A DNA stretch of 63,394 nucleotides from DASQPR01 sp035713725 (GCA_035713725.1 DASTMZ010000030.1:1-63394), one strand, 5' to 3'; shown: positions 43,301 to 51,663, counted from the first letter of the stretch. Made by a program: numbers and translations. Notes: generated from the letters alone by a model not told the origin.

Positions 43301-43696
43301 ACGACGTTGCTGGCGCAGACCGTGCGGGAGCACATCGTGGTGGTGATCGCGACGATGGCGTTTGCCGCGGTGCTGAGCGACGTCGATCCGGCGGAGTCGG
43401 CGTTCCTGATCGGCGTGGCGGACGCGATGCGTGGCACGCCGGAACTCGGCAACCCAGACGCGACTCAGATCATTACCGCAATCCGGGAACGGCTCGGCGA
43501 CGAGGCCTACGAATCGGCGCGCGATCGCGGGCGCCAGGTCGGCGACATCGATGCCGCGCTGGCAGCGCTGCAGGCCGCGGTCACCACGATCGATGCCGCC
43601 TCGATCGATGAGACCCCGAACGTGGCCGACCACCGATCGGCCGACTCGCCACCAGAGACGCGCGACGAGCGTGGCGGTCACGCGATCCGGCGGTAG
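40328..43696 (+). CDS. Large BTAD/AfsR-like transcriptional regulator with ATPase and TPR domains
   Basis: 1122 residues. Domain order: OmpR-type winged helix (1-95; RIAILGPLDVTDEDGRPVAV, LVSRLRRSLP), BTAD dimerisation/activation domain (96-240; WRGDALADVAGADFARAPIA, LREQPHRLLIAALADAGRAG), a polar linker (255-300), an NB-ARC/STAND ATPase with Walker A VVGPGGAGKTRLA at about 330 and LLLILDNCEHLIREC as Walker B, then MPLAIELACARLRTMP, and finally a long TPR-like helical region (630-1100). SARP/LAL regulators of this form activate secondary metabolism or transport genes on sensing a ligand. GTG 40328. The stop lies 18 bases inside the convergent exporter permease gene. Confidence 0.92.
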   Translation: MRIAILGPLDVTDEDGRPVAVAGARLRALLIRLALDAGRTVRVDALTDAVWAGDPPAGTANALQTLVSRLRRSLPAAAVTADPAGYRVTAVIDVDEFESHIRDARTAVADGDLARARAFYADAMALWRGDALADVAGADFARAPIARLAEARVAAIEEHVAVRFAIDGGQAVIADLDELAAAHPLREQPHRLLIAALADAGRAGDAVGVYTRFRERLGDDLGLDPSPEMTAVYAAMLRGERSVAAGQHVLDPAARAIGSVGHAANQSAGDTGTGDKCAENTVAGNTASGSTDDTRPGNLRPALTSFVGRDAEVQRVAAAVRDNRLVTVVGPGGAGKTRLAVEAAYGLRADFAGGAWLVELAPVRLGDDVPRAIAESLHGHERRRLEERTAGPLPRLVELLGTRHLLLILDNCEHLIRECAAVVEELLTRCPGVRILTTSREPLGITSEVLSPLGPLATPTSGAAPEEVAATAAVRLFADRAAAVRPGFRLDAGTDAATLSAVAEICRRLDGMPLAIELACARLRTMPVDQIAARLDDRFRLLTGGSRTALPRHQTLAAVVEWSWDLLDPSERDLAMRFAVFAGGASLDTIVELCGADSVGPLAGLVDKSFVVLGDDGRYRMLETIRAYAAERLADSGSADAARKAHADFFTDLAERADGHLRGRGQQRALRHFRAERDNMTAALQWAVDTGDGVTAIRLASALGWYWMMSDYHSDAVTWLGQALELRGPVPPAARARALALYGMNVAVVAPEDYGHAAVDEAAALAPDDPIVVLSQVLAGVLPLRRDAALEVLPIALGHEDPWVRAMATTMRGILYMYAGDPDGAERDLTEGLAGFEAVGDDWARAMLGGALGELRALRGDTEGAVAALRRSASIAESLGVEDVAAQSMLQLSRIRARDGDLDGAQADAERARETAMRLDSHVLYVGVGGTEAEITRRRGDLVGARDRYVATIESIVDVRAIPRETYAGLLAGLMLTEHLIGDRTAVRRTATTLLAQTVREHIVVVIATMAFAAVLSDVDPAESAFLIGVADAMRGTPELGNPDATQIITAIRERLGDEAYESARDRGRQVGDIDAALAALQAAVTTIDAASIDETPNVADHRSADSPPETRDERGGHAIRR

Positions 43697-44493
43697 CGGC
43701 GCACCGCGAGCGGCGCAAACACAATTGCGATGCCGGCCGCCCACGCGAGCGTCCGCCAGACTGGCGAGGCGATCGGTCCGCCGAGATACAGCCCGCGCAT
43801 GGCGTCGGTCAGCGCCGTCACCGGGTTCACCTTCACCCACGCCTGCAGCCACCCCAACAGCGTGTTGGTCTGGACGAACACGTTGCTGCCAAAGGTGAGC
43901 GGGAACATCACGATGAACCCGAATCCCTGCACGCTCTGCGGCGACCTGACGAGCAGGCCGAGCAGCGCCCACACCCAGCACAGCGCGGAGGCGAACACGA
44001 CCAGCAGCCCGAAGCCGGCCAGCGCGAACCAGACGTTCGTCTCGACCCGGAACCCGAGCAGCGACCCGTACGCGAACAGCACGGCGAACGACGCGATGTA
44101 GCGAAACATGTCGCCCGCGATCGCCCCGGACAGCGGTGCCGATCGGGCGATCGGCATGCTCCGGAACCGATCGAAGATGCCCTTCGTGATGTCGGTGTTC
44201 AAGCCAACGCCGGTGCCGACGCTCGCGAACACCAGCGTCTGCACCATGATGCCGGGCAGCACGAACTGCACGTACCCGTGCCGATCCGTGCCGGACAGCG
44301 CGCCGCCGAACAGGAACACGAAAAGCGTAGTGAAGATGATCGGCTGCAACGTGACGTCAAGAAGCTGCTCCGGGTTGCGCCGGATCCGGACCAGCGCGCG
44401 CCACGCGAGGGTACGCGCGTGCTTGGCGGCACGCAGCGGGCTCATGTGCTTGGCCGGGGCGGCGGCTGGCAAGGCGGGGGAGAGGGTCGTCAT
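43678..44493 (-). CDS. ABC-2 type exporter permease (DrrB-like)
   Basis: 271 residues with six membrane segments. RIRRNPEQLLDVTLQPIIFT followed by LFVFLFGGALSG, DRFRSMPIARSAPLSGAIAG and MFPLTFGSNVFVQTNTLLG are typical of daunorubicin-resistance-type permeases. The partner ATPase gene overlaps it by four bases (ATGA). Exports drugs or lipids; cargo unknown. Confidence 0.92.
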   Translation of the reverse strand: MTTLSPALPAAAPAKHMSPLRAAKHARTLAWRALVRIRRNPEQLLDVTLQPIIFTTLFVFLFGGALSGTDRHGYVQFVLPGIMVQTLVFASVGTGVGLNTDITKGIFDRFRSMPIARSAPLSGAIAGDMFRYIASFAVLFAYGSLLGFRVETNVWFALAGFGLLVVFASALCWVWALLGLLVRSPQSVQGFGFIVMFPLTFGSNVFVQTNTLLGWLQAWVKVNPVTALTDAMRGLYLGGPIASPVWRTLAWAAGIAIVFAPLAVRRYRRIA

Positions 44494-45497
44494 CGCTTCG
44501 CTCCGGTGGGTGTCGTGGTTCGGGGCGCCGGGACATCGGGCCGTCCGGCGCTAGCGTCGTCGGCGGCGTGGCCGGTGAGCGCGAGGAAAACTTCGTCGAG
44601 GCTCGCGAGCCGCAGCGCGAGCTCGGTGATCGGAATGCCGTCGGCCTGCAATCGGGCCACCACGATCGGCAGCGCTTGGGCGTCGTCGACCGCGACCGAC
44701 AGCAGACCCGGATCCTCGATGCCACGCGTCGGCGCGGTGCCCACCGCGGCTTCGACGATCCGCGTCACGTGATCGAGGTCGGCCGGGTCGGTCGGGCGTA
44801 CGTCCAGCGTCTGCCCGCCGACCTTGGCCTTCAATTCGGCGGCCGTCCCGCTCGCGATGAGCCGGCCATGGTCGATCACCGCGATCTCGTTCGCCAACCG
44901 GTCCGCCTCGTCGAGATACTGCGTCGTCAGCAGCACGGTGGCGCCGTCGGCGACGAGCGCGCGGACCATCGCCCACACTTCGCCCCGGCTCCGCGGGTCG
45001 AGGCCCGTGGTCGGCTCGTCCAGGAACAGGATCCGGGGCGTCGCGACCAGGCTCGCCGCTAGATCCAGTCGCCGCCGCATGCCGCCGGAGTAGGTCCGCA
45101 CCGATCGTCGGGCGGCATCCGCCAGCTCGAATCGCTCCAGCAACTCGCTCGCACGGAGCTTGGCCTGCTTGGTGGGGAGCTCGAGGAGCCGACCGATCAA
45201 TAGCAGGTTCTCGAATCCGGTGAGGTCCTCGTCGACGGCGGCGTACTGGCCGGTCAGGCCGATGATCGCGCGCACTTGTTCGGCGTCGTGCCGGACGTCG
45301 TAGCCGCCAACGGTGGCCGTGCCGGCATCGGGCCGGAGCAGCGTCGCGAGCATCCGTACCACGGTCGTCTTTCCGGCGCCGTTCGGACCGAGCAGGCCGA
45401 GCACCGTACCGGGCGCGACGGCGAGGTCGACGCCGTCCACGGCAAGCGTCTTGGCGAACCGCTTCACGAGGCCTTGCGCCTGGATCGCGTAGGTCAT
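44490..45497 (-). CDS. ABC exporter ATPase (DrrA-like)
   Basis: 335 residues. Walker A LLGPNGAGKTTVVRMLATLL, signature RTYSGGMRRRLDLAASLV, Walker B RILFLDEPTTGLDPRSRGEV and H-loop LLTTQYLDEADRLANE. The C-terminal extension after KVGGQTLDVRPTDPADL is the DrrA-type regulatory tail. ATG 45497 gives MTYAIQAQGLVKRFAKTLAV; no clear ribosome site. Transcribed ahead of the permease gene. The convergent BTAD protein next door may regulate this pair. Confidence 0.93.
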   Translation of the reverse strand: MTYAIQAQGLVKRFAKTLAVDGVDLAVAPGTVLGLLGPNGAGKTTVVRMLATLLRPDAGTATVGGYDVRHDAEQVRAIIGLTGQYAAVDEDLTGFENLLLIGRLLELPTKQAKLRASELLERFELADAARRSVRTYSGGMRRRLDLAASLVATPRILFLDEPTTGLDPRSRGEVWAMVRALVADGATVLLTTQYLDEADRLANEIAVIDHGRLIASGTAAELKAKVGGQTLDVRPTDPADLDHVTRIVEAAVGTAPTRGIEDPGLLSVAVDDAQALPIVVARLQADGIPITELALRLASLDEVFLALTGHAADDASAGRPDVPAPRTTTPTGAKR

Positions 45498-45582
45498 GAC
45501 GGAAGGATGGCGGAGGTCGCTGACATCGCGCGCACATGCCGCTGACACCGCGGCGTGCGCGGTAGGCTCCCGGTCCGACGCA

Positions 45583-45610
45583 GGGTCCGATGAGCAGGGT
45601 CCGACGAGCA
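45583..45610. repeat. 14-bp tandem repeat, 2 copies plus partials
   Basis: GGGTCCGATGAGCA (45583-45596) and a one-change copy (45597-45610), with partial copies on each side. The array ends at the GAGGG that serves as the ribosome site of the next gene. Confidence 0.88.
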
Positions 45611-45623
45611 GGGTCGAGGGCGA

Positions 45624-46397
45624 TTGATCGACATTCACGGGTACGGGAACCGCCTGGCCGCCGCGATCCGCGGTGTGGTTGCGGATGACCTCGTCGGCGT
45701 GTACGTGCACGGATCCGTCGCGCTCGGCGGGTTCCGTCCGGACCGCAGCGATGTCGATGTGCTCGCGGTCGTCGCGCAGACACTCTCACCAAACCAACAG
45801 GCGACGGCCGGCGAAGCGTTGCTGGCGGCTGCGTTCCCGTGCCCAGGCACCGGTCTCGAGGCGAGCGTTATCACCGCATCGACCGCGGCGGACCTCGGCG
45901 ACTGCCGCTTCGAGGTGCATGTCGCGACACCGGACACCGTCACCATCGGCGCTGACCATCCGGACGATCCGGATCTCGTGCTCTACGCCGAGGTGTGCCG
46001 CCGGTCCGGCATCACAGTCACCGGACCGGCCGCCGCGACGACGTTTGCGGCTGTCCCGCACGACCAGCTGGTCGCCACGATCCGCGCCGAGCTCGAGTGG
46101 GGTCTCGCGTCCGCGCCGTTCGAGTACGCCGTCCTCAACGCGTGCCGCGCGATGCTCTTCGCGCGCGACGGCTCGCTCGTGTCGAAAATCGCCGGCGGCG
46201 AGTCGTATCTGCGCGAGCACTCGGACGACGCAGTGATTGCGGCCGCCCTAGCGCGGCAGCGGGGGAGCGACGCCCAAGACCCGCCGCGCGACGCGGTTGC
46301 CGCGTTCGTTCGGCAAGCGCAGGAGATGCTCGGCGCCACGCGGGCGTCGCAGTCAGAGGCGCCGATACATTCACAGTCGCCGATACATAACGTGTAG
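45624..46397 (+). CDS. Nucleotidyltransferase, aminoglycoside adenylyltransferase-like (AadA/DUF4111 type)
   Basis: 257 residues from TTG 45624, with GAGGG shortly before. The polymerase-beta-type active site is VYVHGSVALGGFRPDRSDVD, containing the GS and the Asp-x-Asp pair, and a C-terminal helical domain includes AVLNACRAMLFARDGSLVSK and AGGESYLRE. Related proteins adenylylate aminoglycosides such as streptomycin; a resistance role is possible but cannot be claimed. The C-terminal tail (SEAPIHSQSPIHNV) contains an 18-bp partial duplication and overlaps the convergent GNAT gene by 27 bases. Confidence 0.82.
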   Translation: MIDIHGYGNRLAAAIRGVVADDLVGVYVHGSVALGGFRPDRSDVDVLAVVAQTLSPNQQATAGEALLAAAFPCPGTGLEASVITASTAADLGDCRFEVHVATPDTVTIGADHPDDPDLVLYAEVCRRSGITVTGPAAATTFAAVPHDQLVATIRAELEWGLASAPFEYAVLNACRAMLFARDGSLVSKIAGGESYLREHSDDAVIAAALARQRGSDAQDPPRDAVAAFVRQAQEMLGATRASQSEAPIHSQSPIHNV

Positions 46398-46889
46398 GCC
46401 GACGTACCCGTGGACCGGATGCCGGAACGCGTCCGGCACGGTGGCGAGGATCTCGAACCCGAATGCCTGCCACAACGCGACCGCGCGCACGTTGGTCTCG
46501 ACGACCGCGTTGAACTGCATCGCGCGGTAGCCGTCAGCGCGCGCCTGATCCAACGCGTACGCGCACAGCGCCCGTGCGACACCACGGCCCGAGTGCCGCA
46601 CGTCGACCAGGAAGCTCGCGTTCGCGACGTGTGCGCCCGGGCCGTCCTGGTTCGGTCGGAGGTACGCGCTGCCGAGCACCGTACCGTCGGAATCGACCGC
46701 GACCACCGTGCGACCCGGCGGCTGCTTCATCCACAGCGCCCGGGCGGCGGCCTCGTCGATGTCCGGATCCCAGGTGTAGGTTTCGCCGGCTCTCGCGTTG
46801 TCACGCAGCATCGGCCAGAGTGACGGCCAGTCCGCGTCGGTCGCGGCTCGTATTCGAACCTCGCTGTCCTGCACGACCCTGATGCTCAC
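46371..46889 (-). CDS. GNAT N-acetyltransferase
   Basis: 172 residues. Acetyl-CoA loop FLVDVRHSGRGVARALCAYA and the C-terminal FNAVVETNVRAVALWQAFGF are typical of phosphinothricin/ribosomal-protein-type acetyltransferases. GTG 46889 follows GTGAGGATCAGAGCC, and the frame stays open to 46916, so the start is uncertain. Acceptor unknown. Confidence 0.88.
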   Translation of the reverse strand: MSIRVVQDSEVRIRAATDADWPSLWPMLRDNARAGETYTWDPDIDEAAARALWMKQPPGRTVVAVDSDGTVLGSAYLRPNQDGPGAHVANASFLVDVRHSGRGVARALCAYALDQARADGYRAMQFNAVVETNVRAVALWQAFGFEILATVPDAFRHPVHGYVGLHVMYRRL

Positions 46890-47015
46890 GGCTCTGATCC
46901 TCACAGCGATCACCACCGGGCCGCTCGCGAGGGTGCGCGGACTCGCGGCCGGCGGCCGCCCCCGGTACGTTCGGTAACGACCGGTGCCGGTGCCGGCCGC
47001 TTATGGGAGGTACGG

Positions 47016-48212
47016 ATGAGTCTGCGCGAGGATGCCGCCGAACTGCAGGGCGAGCTCGCGGCGTTGCGTCGTGAGCTGCACCAGATCCCGGAGATCGGTC
47101 TCGATCTGCCGAAGACGCAGGAGCGTGTGCTCGCCGCGCTCGCGCCGCTGCCGCTGGAGGTGTCCACCGGTGCCGGTCTCTCGTCCATCACTGCCGTGTT
47201 GCGCGGCGGCAAGCCCGGGCCGGTCGTGTTGCTGCGCGGCGACATGGATGCGCTGCCGGTCATCGAGACGTCCGGCGAAGACTTCACCGCGCGCGGCGTG
47301 GACGCGATGCACGCGTGCGGTCACGATCTGCACACCGCCGGGTTGGTCGGCGCCGCGCAACTGCTGGCCGCGCGCCGTGCGGATCTCGCCGGCGACGTGG
47401 TGTTCATGTTCCAGCCCGGCGAGGAAGGCTGGGACGGTGCGGGTCACATGATTGCCGAGGGCGTACTCGAGGCGGCCGGCCGACCGGTCGACGCGGCGTA
47501 CGGCCTGCACGTTCAGTCGTCGGTGCTGCCGCGTGGCGTTTTCGCGTCGCGACCCGGCCCGCTGATGGCAGCGTCGGACGGGCTGTTCGTCCGCGTGATC
47601 GGCGCCGGCGGTCACGGCTCCCGGCCGCACGCCGCACTCGACCCGGTGCCGGCCGCCTGCGAAATGGTGACCGCGCTGCAGACCATGCTGAGCCGGCGCA
47701 TCGACACGTTCGAGCCGGTCGTCATCACGGTCGGTCAGTTCCACGCCGGTACCCGTCGCAACATCATCCCGGACGACGCGACGTTCGAGGCGACCATCCG
47801 TACGTTCAACCCGGAGGTACGTGACCAGGTCTCCAAATACGCCATCGAGCTGTGCGAGAACATCGCGGCCGCCTACGGCCTGTCGGTCGACGCGCACTAC
47901 GACGGTGAATATCCGGTCACCGCGAACAACCCGGACGAGTTCGAATTCGTCGCGGCCACCGGGCGGGAGATCTTCGGCGAGGAGCGGTTCCGCGAGATGA
48001 AGCAGCCCATCACCGGCTCGGAGGACTTCTCGCGGGTGCTCGACCGCGTCCCCGGCTCGTACATGTTCCTCGGCGCGTGCAAGTCGGACGACCCGGAAAC
48101 CGCGGCCACGAACCATTCGCCGCGCGCGACGTTCGACGACAGCGTGCTCGGCGACGGTGCGGCGATGCTGGCCGAACTCGCCATCCGCCGAATGCAGCGC
48201 GACGCGGCGTAG
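47016..48212 (+). CDS. M20-family amidohydrolase
   Basis: 398 residues. Zinc/Mn-dependent hydrolase of N-acyl amino acids (hippurate hydrolase/IAA-amino-acid hydrolase group). Metal and catalytic positions: LLRGDMDALPVIETSG, DAMHACGHDLHTAGLVGAA, VFMFQPGEEGWDGAGHMIAE, AYGLHVQSSVLPRG and the dimer-domain GAGGHGSRPHAALDPVPAAC. QPITGSEDFSRVLDRVPGSY carries the last metal region. ATG 47016 follows GGGAGGTACGG. Physiological substrate unknown. Confidence 0.93.
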   Translation: MSLREDAAELQGELAALRRELHQIPEIGLDLPKTQERVLAALAPLPLEVSTGAGLSSITAVLRGGKPGPVVLLRGDMDALPVIETSGEDFTARGVDAMHACGHDLHTAGLVGAAQLLAARRADLAGDVVFMFQPGEEGWDGAGHMIAEGVLEAAGRPVDAAYGLHVQSSVLPRGVFASRPGPLMAASDGLFVRVIGAGGHGSRPHAALDPVPAACEMVTALQTMLSRRIDTFEPVVITVGQFHAGTRRNIIPDDATFEATIRTFNPEVRDQVSKYAIELCENIAAAYGLSVDAHYDGEYPVTANNPDEFEFVAATGREIFGEERFREMKQPITGSEDFSRVLDRVPGSYMFLGACKSDDPETAATNHSPRATFDDSVLGDGAAMLAELAIRRMQRDAA

Positions 48213-48335
48213 GTCGCGCTCGTGGCGCGTGCCGGCGATGTTGACGGCGAGGTTGAAGGCGATGTTGACAGCGGTGTGGCCTGCGACGGCCGCACCGCTG
48301 TTGCCGTTGGCGCGCGGAGACGCCACGATTTGACT

Positions 48336-48380
48336 ATGGAACCGGACGACATGGAACCGGACGACATGGAACCGGACGAG
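48336..48380. repeat. 15-bp tandem repeat, 3 copies, over the start codon
   Basis: ATGGAACCGGACGAC at 48336, 48351 and 48366 (last copy ends GAG). Each begins with an in-frame ATG. Confidence 0.97.
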
Positions 48381-48563
48381 GTGGACCCGAACGCGATCTC
48401 GCCGATGACCGACGAAGAGGCGGATCTGTTCCGTCGTCTGCGTTTCGGTCCGATGCCGCCGCCGGTGCGGCCGGTGGACATGGTCGCCGAGGTGGATACC
48501 CGGCATCTCCAGCCCGACGATCTCGCGGAGCTGGAGCGTCGCAACTGGCAATACCCGGGCTAG
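48336..48563 (+). CDS. Small acidic conserved hypothetical protein
   Basis: 75 residues. The N-terminus consists of three 5-residue repeats (MEPDD, MEPDD, MEPDE), then VDPNAISPMTDEEADLFRRL and RFGPMPPPVRPVDM. The segment DEEADLFRRLRFG resembles small actinobacterial proteins of unknown function that I recall. Each repeat offers an ATG (48336, 48351, 48366), so the length is uncertain. Ribosome site poor. Confidence 0.55.
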   Translation: MEPDDMEPDDMEPDEVDPNAISPMTDEEADLFRRLRFGPMPPPVRPVDMVAEVDTRHLQPDDLAELERRNWQYPG

Positions 48564-48582
48564 GACGCCGAACGGGGGTGGG

Positions 48583-49020
48583 TTAGGCGCCGCCCGCCTC
48601 GCTCGCCGCTTTCAGGCCGGCGGCTTCGAGACCCAAGTATTTGCGGGTACGTCGACCCAACAGCGCGCCGACCATGCCGGCCAGCGGACCGCGCTGCTCG
48701 ATCTCCAGCGTGATCTGGGTGGTGCCGTCCGGGTTCGTGGCGAGCCGGTGCACGCCGGTGGTACGAACGCCCGGCGACGACGTCGACCACGTGAACGCCT
48801 CGCGATCGCGAAGCCCGTCCACCTGCCACGTCAGCATCGGTAGGCCGGGCTGCTTGACGCGGGCTCGACTGCCCACCCGAAGCGGCCCGTCGTCCAGCCG
48901 AGTGACCATCGTCATCGACGGTGTCCAACGCGGCCACGAGCCGACATCGGTCAGCGCCGACCAAGCATTGGTCACATCCGCCCTCGTCGTCGCCGTCGCA
49001 CGCATGACTGCGGTACCCAT
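48583..49020 (-). CDS. SRPBCC-family protein (polyketide cyclase/dehydrase type)
   Basis: 145 residues from ATG 49020, with GGGAGGGA six bases before. The fold is suggested by RATATTRADVTNAWSALTDV followed by GSWPRWTPSMTMV, then TWSTSSPGVRTTGVHRLATN and the last helix GPLAGMVGALLGRRTRKYLG. Ligand unknown. Convergent with the small hypothetical gene. Confidence 0.85.
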   Translation of the reverse strand: MGTAVMRATATTRADVTNAWSALTDVGSWPRWTPSMTMVTRLDDGPLRVGSRARVKQPGLPMLTWQVDGLRDREAFTWSTSSPGVRTTGVHRLATNPDGTTQITLEIEQRGPLAGMVGALLGRRTRKYLGLEAAGLKAASEAGGA

Positions 49021-49071
49021 AGCGTCCCTCCCGATCAGGTTCGACCTACCCAACCTACCGAGACGTCGCGA

Positions 49072-49623
49072 TCACACGGCGGTGAGCAGGGGAGTGCGCT
49101 CGATCGTCGGGGTTTGGCCGGGCGCCCCAGTGCCGCCAAGCTGGTCTCCGACGGAGTTGCCGAGCCGCAGCGTGTAGTGCACCACGCCGTCCTGGTAGGA
49201 CACCTCTTGCCGGCCACTGAACAGCGACGCCAACAGGCCGTGGATGGCGCGGTTTCCAGGCAGTGTGTCCGCGCCCAGCTCGTCGACGCCGGCGGCGGTG
49301 AGACGGGGAAGCAGCGCGCGGATGAGGGCGGACGCGATGCCTCGCCGTTGCCACGGATCCGCGACGATCACGGCGAGATCGGCGACCCGCGAGTCAGCGG
49401 GGATCCGGCCGTACTCCGCCCAGCCGATCAGATGTCCGTCGCCGACCGCCACGTGTGCGTTCCACGTCGGGCGGGGTCCGGTCGCGATGTGTCGCAGGTA
49501 CGACGCCGGCAGCCGACCGCCGGTGCCGGCCAGGAAACGGTTGGCCAGGCTCGCCGGTGACATGTGCTGTGCTGCCGCGGCGGCGAGCACCTCGTCCCCG
49601 CACTGCCACGCTCGGATCGTCAC
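49072..49623 (-). CDS. GNAT N-acetyltransferase
   Basis: 183 residues. Acetyl-CoA binding region LAVIVADPWQRRGIASALIR, followed by RLTAAGVDELGADTLPGNRA. GTG 49623 is supported by GGGAGGT four bases before. Divergent from the HxlR regulator across 84 bases containing an inverted repeat, and so a likely target of it. Acceptor unknown. Confidence 0.87.
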   Translation of the reverse strand: MTIRAWQCGDEVLAAAAAQHMSPASLANRFLAGTGGRLPASYLRHIATGPRPTWNAHVAVGDGHLIGWAEYGRIPADSRVADLAVIVADPWQRRGIASALIRALLPRLTAAGVDELGADTLPGNRAIHGLLASLFSGRQEVSYQDGVVHYTLRLGNSVGDQLGGTGAPGQTPTIERTPLLTAV

Positions 49624-49667
49624 GATGACCTCCCTGGTCACTCGCTGATCGCTGCGTCTGTCGCGAC

Positions 49668-49691
49668 AACTCAGACTAGAGGAGCTGAGTT
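49668..49691. promoter_or_regulatory. Inverted repeat between divergent GNAT and HxlR genes
   Basis: AACTCAG, 10 bases, CTGAGTT: perfect 7-base arms. It lies 45-68 bases from the GNAT start and 17-40 from the HxlR start, suitable for an HxlR-type regulator acting on both. Confidence 0.5.
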
Positions 49692-49707
49692 TGGCTACAC
49701 AACCTAG

Positions 49708-50199
49708 ATGGGTATGATGTGCGTCATGCGATGGCTGGACTACGACGGCGAGGCGTGCTCGGCAGGCCGCGCTCTCGCCGTCCTCGGCGACCGGTGGACG
49801 CTTCTCGTGCTCCGCGAGATCTTCAATGGCGTACGCCGATTCGACGACATCAGCCGCCATATCGGAGTCGCGCGCGACGTACTGACGCGCCGCCTGACCG
49901 CGCTCCTCGACGAGGGCGTCATTGTGCGCGTGCCATATCAGGATCCCGGTCATCGCACCCGCTACGAATACCGGCTGACCGAAGCCGGCCGCGATCTTCG
50001 CCCGATGATGCTGGCCCTGGTCGCGTGGGGCGACAAGTACCGCGCCGACGACGGCGTACCGATGAGCTTCATCCATCCGGACTGCGGTGCCACGGTGCGG
50101 CTTGCGACCGTCTGCGATGCGGGCCACCGGCTCGACGACCGTATGCGTCTCGAGATGGCACCCGGGCCCGGCGCGCGGTTGCGTGCCGAAGTCGGGTAA
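49708..50199 (+). CDS. HxlR-family winged-helix regulator
   Basis: 163 residues. Core HxlR pattern: ACSAGRALAVLGDRWTLLVL followed by REIFNGVRRFDDISRHIG, DVLTRRLTALLDEGVIVRVP and YRLTEAGRDLRPMMLALVAWG. The conserved cysteine (EACSAGRA) is near the N-terminus. The C-terminal tail (HPDCGATVRLATVCDAGHRL) contains two more cysteines. Start could be ATG 49708 or ATG 49726 (MRWLDYDGEAC); neither has a strong ribosome site. Confidence 0.9.
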   Translation: MGMMCVMRWLDYDGEACSAGRALAVLGDRWTLLVLREIFNGVRRFDDISRHIGVARDVLTRRLTALLDEGVIVRVPYQDPGHRTRYEYRLTEAGRDLRPMMLALVAWGDKYRADDGVPMSFIHPDCGATVRLATVCDAGHRLDDRMRLEMAPGPGARLRAEVG

Positions 50200-50225
50200 C
50201 CAGCGCAGCCCTTTTAGCGCACCCG

Positions 50226-51563
50226 TTAGCCGGTCGCCGCGGTCTCCTCATCGAGCACTCGGTCTACCGCGAGCGCCTCGGCATCGATGACCTCGGTGTC
50301 CTCCTTGACATCGGCCGGCGTGGCGTCGGCTGACTCCGGTGCTCGATATCGGACGAACGCCGGCAGCGCTAGGCCGATCAGTCCGGCGCCGATCACCGCG
50401 GCGAGTCCGCCCGACACGGCGCTCACGCCGGGCGACGTCGCGGACGCGATCGCGCCGGCGCGGAAGTTGCCGAGTTGCGGAAAGCCCATGCCCACCACGT
50501 ATTCGGCGGCGCTCACCCGTCCGCGGTACCGGTCCGGGGTGGCCACCTGAACGAGCGTGGTGCGGAACACGACGGCCGTCACGTCGGCAATGCCCGCCAC
50601 GACGAGCGCGCCGAGCACCAGCCACAACACGTGTGCCAGCCCGAAACCGACCAGCGCTAGTCCCCACACGGCGCCGGCCACCAACATCGCGAGGCCTTGG
50701 CGGGAGACGCGCCCGACCGGGCCGGACAGCGTGGATCCGATGATGCCGCCGACCGCGAGCGACGTGGTGAAAAGGCCGAGCGTGCGCGGCGAACCACCGA
50801 AGTGGTCGGCGTTGATCGCCGGGAACAGCGCGATCGGCATCGCGAGGACGGTCGCACTCATGTCGGCGAGCAGCGCCCCCACCAGGACGCGGGTGCTTGC
50901 GATGAACCGAAGTCCGTCCAGCACGGCACGTGCACCGGGACGCGCGCTCCCCGGTTCCGGCGGCATCGCCGGCAGGCGTCCGATGCCCCAGAGCGCGGCA
51001 CTGAAGCTCACCGCGTCCACGAGATAACACACCTTGAGCCCCCACGCGCCGGCGATCACGCCGGCCAGCGCGGGTCCGACCGTGATGGACGCGTGCATGG
51101 CGAGCATGTTGAGCGCGGCGCCGGCCGGGACGCGGTCGGCCGGCAGCAAGCGTCCGAGGAACGTGCGCCGGGCCGGTACGTTCACCGACGAGACGACGCC
51201 GGAGACCGCTACGAGCACGTATAGCAGCCAGATCTGGTCAACGCCGAGGAACGCCTGCGCGGCGAAGACAGCCGAGATGACGGCCTGCAACGACGTCATG
51301 GACAACACCAGCCGACGCCGGTCCACGGCGTCCGCGATCGAGCCGCCGATCATGCCGAAGGCGATTGCTGGGACGGCGGTGGCCAGACCGACCGCACCGA
51401 CCGCGAGCGACGAGTGGGTGATCGTGAAGACCTGCAGCACGACCGCGAACACCGTCATCTGGCTGCCGATCTGGGACAGGCCAGAGCCGATCCACAGTCG
51501 ACGGAACGCCGGTGACTCGCGCAGCGGCCGCATGTCGGCCACGAGTCGGCGGCGCTCAGACAT
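50226..51563 (-). CDS. MFS transporter (EntS-like)
   Basis: 445 residues with about 12 membrane segments. Matches the MFS_3 group: RESPAFRRLWIGSGLSQIGS, the loop GGSIADAVDRRRLVLSMTSL, FPAINADHFGGSPRTLGLFT and TPDRYRGRVSAAEYVVGMG. Members export siderophores or drugs. The C-terminal 40 residues (DVKEDTEVIDAEALAVDRVL) are acidic and cytoplasmic. Convergent with the HxlR gene. Confidence 0.9.
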   Translation of the reverse strand: MSERRRLVADMRPLRESPAFRRLWIGSGLSQIGSQMTVFAVVLQVFTITHSSLAVGAVGLATAVPAIAFGMIGGSIADAVDRRRLVLSMTSLQAVISAVFAAQAFLGVDQIWLLYVLVAVSGVVSSVNVPARRTFLGRLLPADRVPAGAALNMLAMHASITVGPALAGVIAGAWGLKVCYLVDAVSFSAALWGIGRLPAMPPEPGSARPGARAVLDGLRFIASTRVLVGALLADMSATVLAMPIALFPAINADHFGGSPRTLGLFTTSLAVGGIIGSTLSGPVGRVSRQGLAMLVAGAVWGLALVGFGLAHVLWLVLGALVVAGIADVTAVVFRTTLVQVATPDRYRGRVSAAEYVVGMGFPQLGNFRAGAIASATSPGVSAVSGGLAAVIGAGLIGLALPAFVRYRAPESADATPADVKEDTEVIDAEALAVDRVLDEETAATG

Positions 51564-51663
51564 CGTCGGCCCCGGATCTCGGCTCGGTCAACATGCGACT
51601 CCTTCGGCGGCGGCGGCCCGGGAATGCTACTCGGGCGGTCGGCGAGGCGGCACACCGTTTTAG

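Noticed and set aside
47001..48551. 516-residue minus-strand open frame
   Set aside because: Antisense to the M20 amidohydrolase, with shadow-like His/Arg/Val composition.
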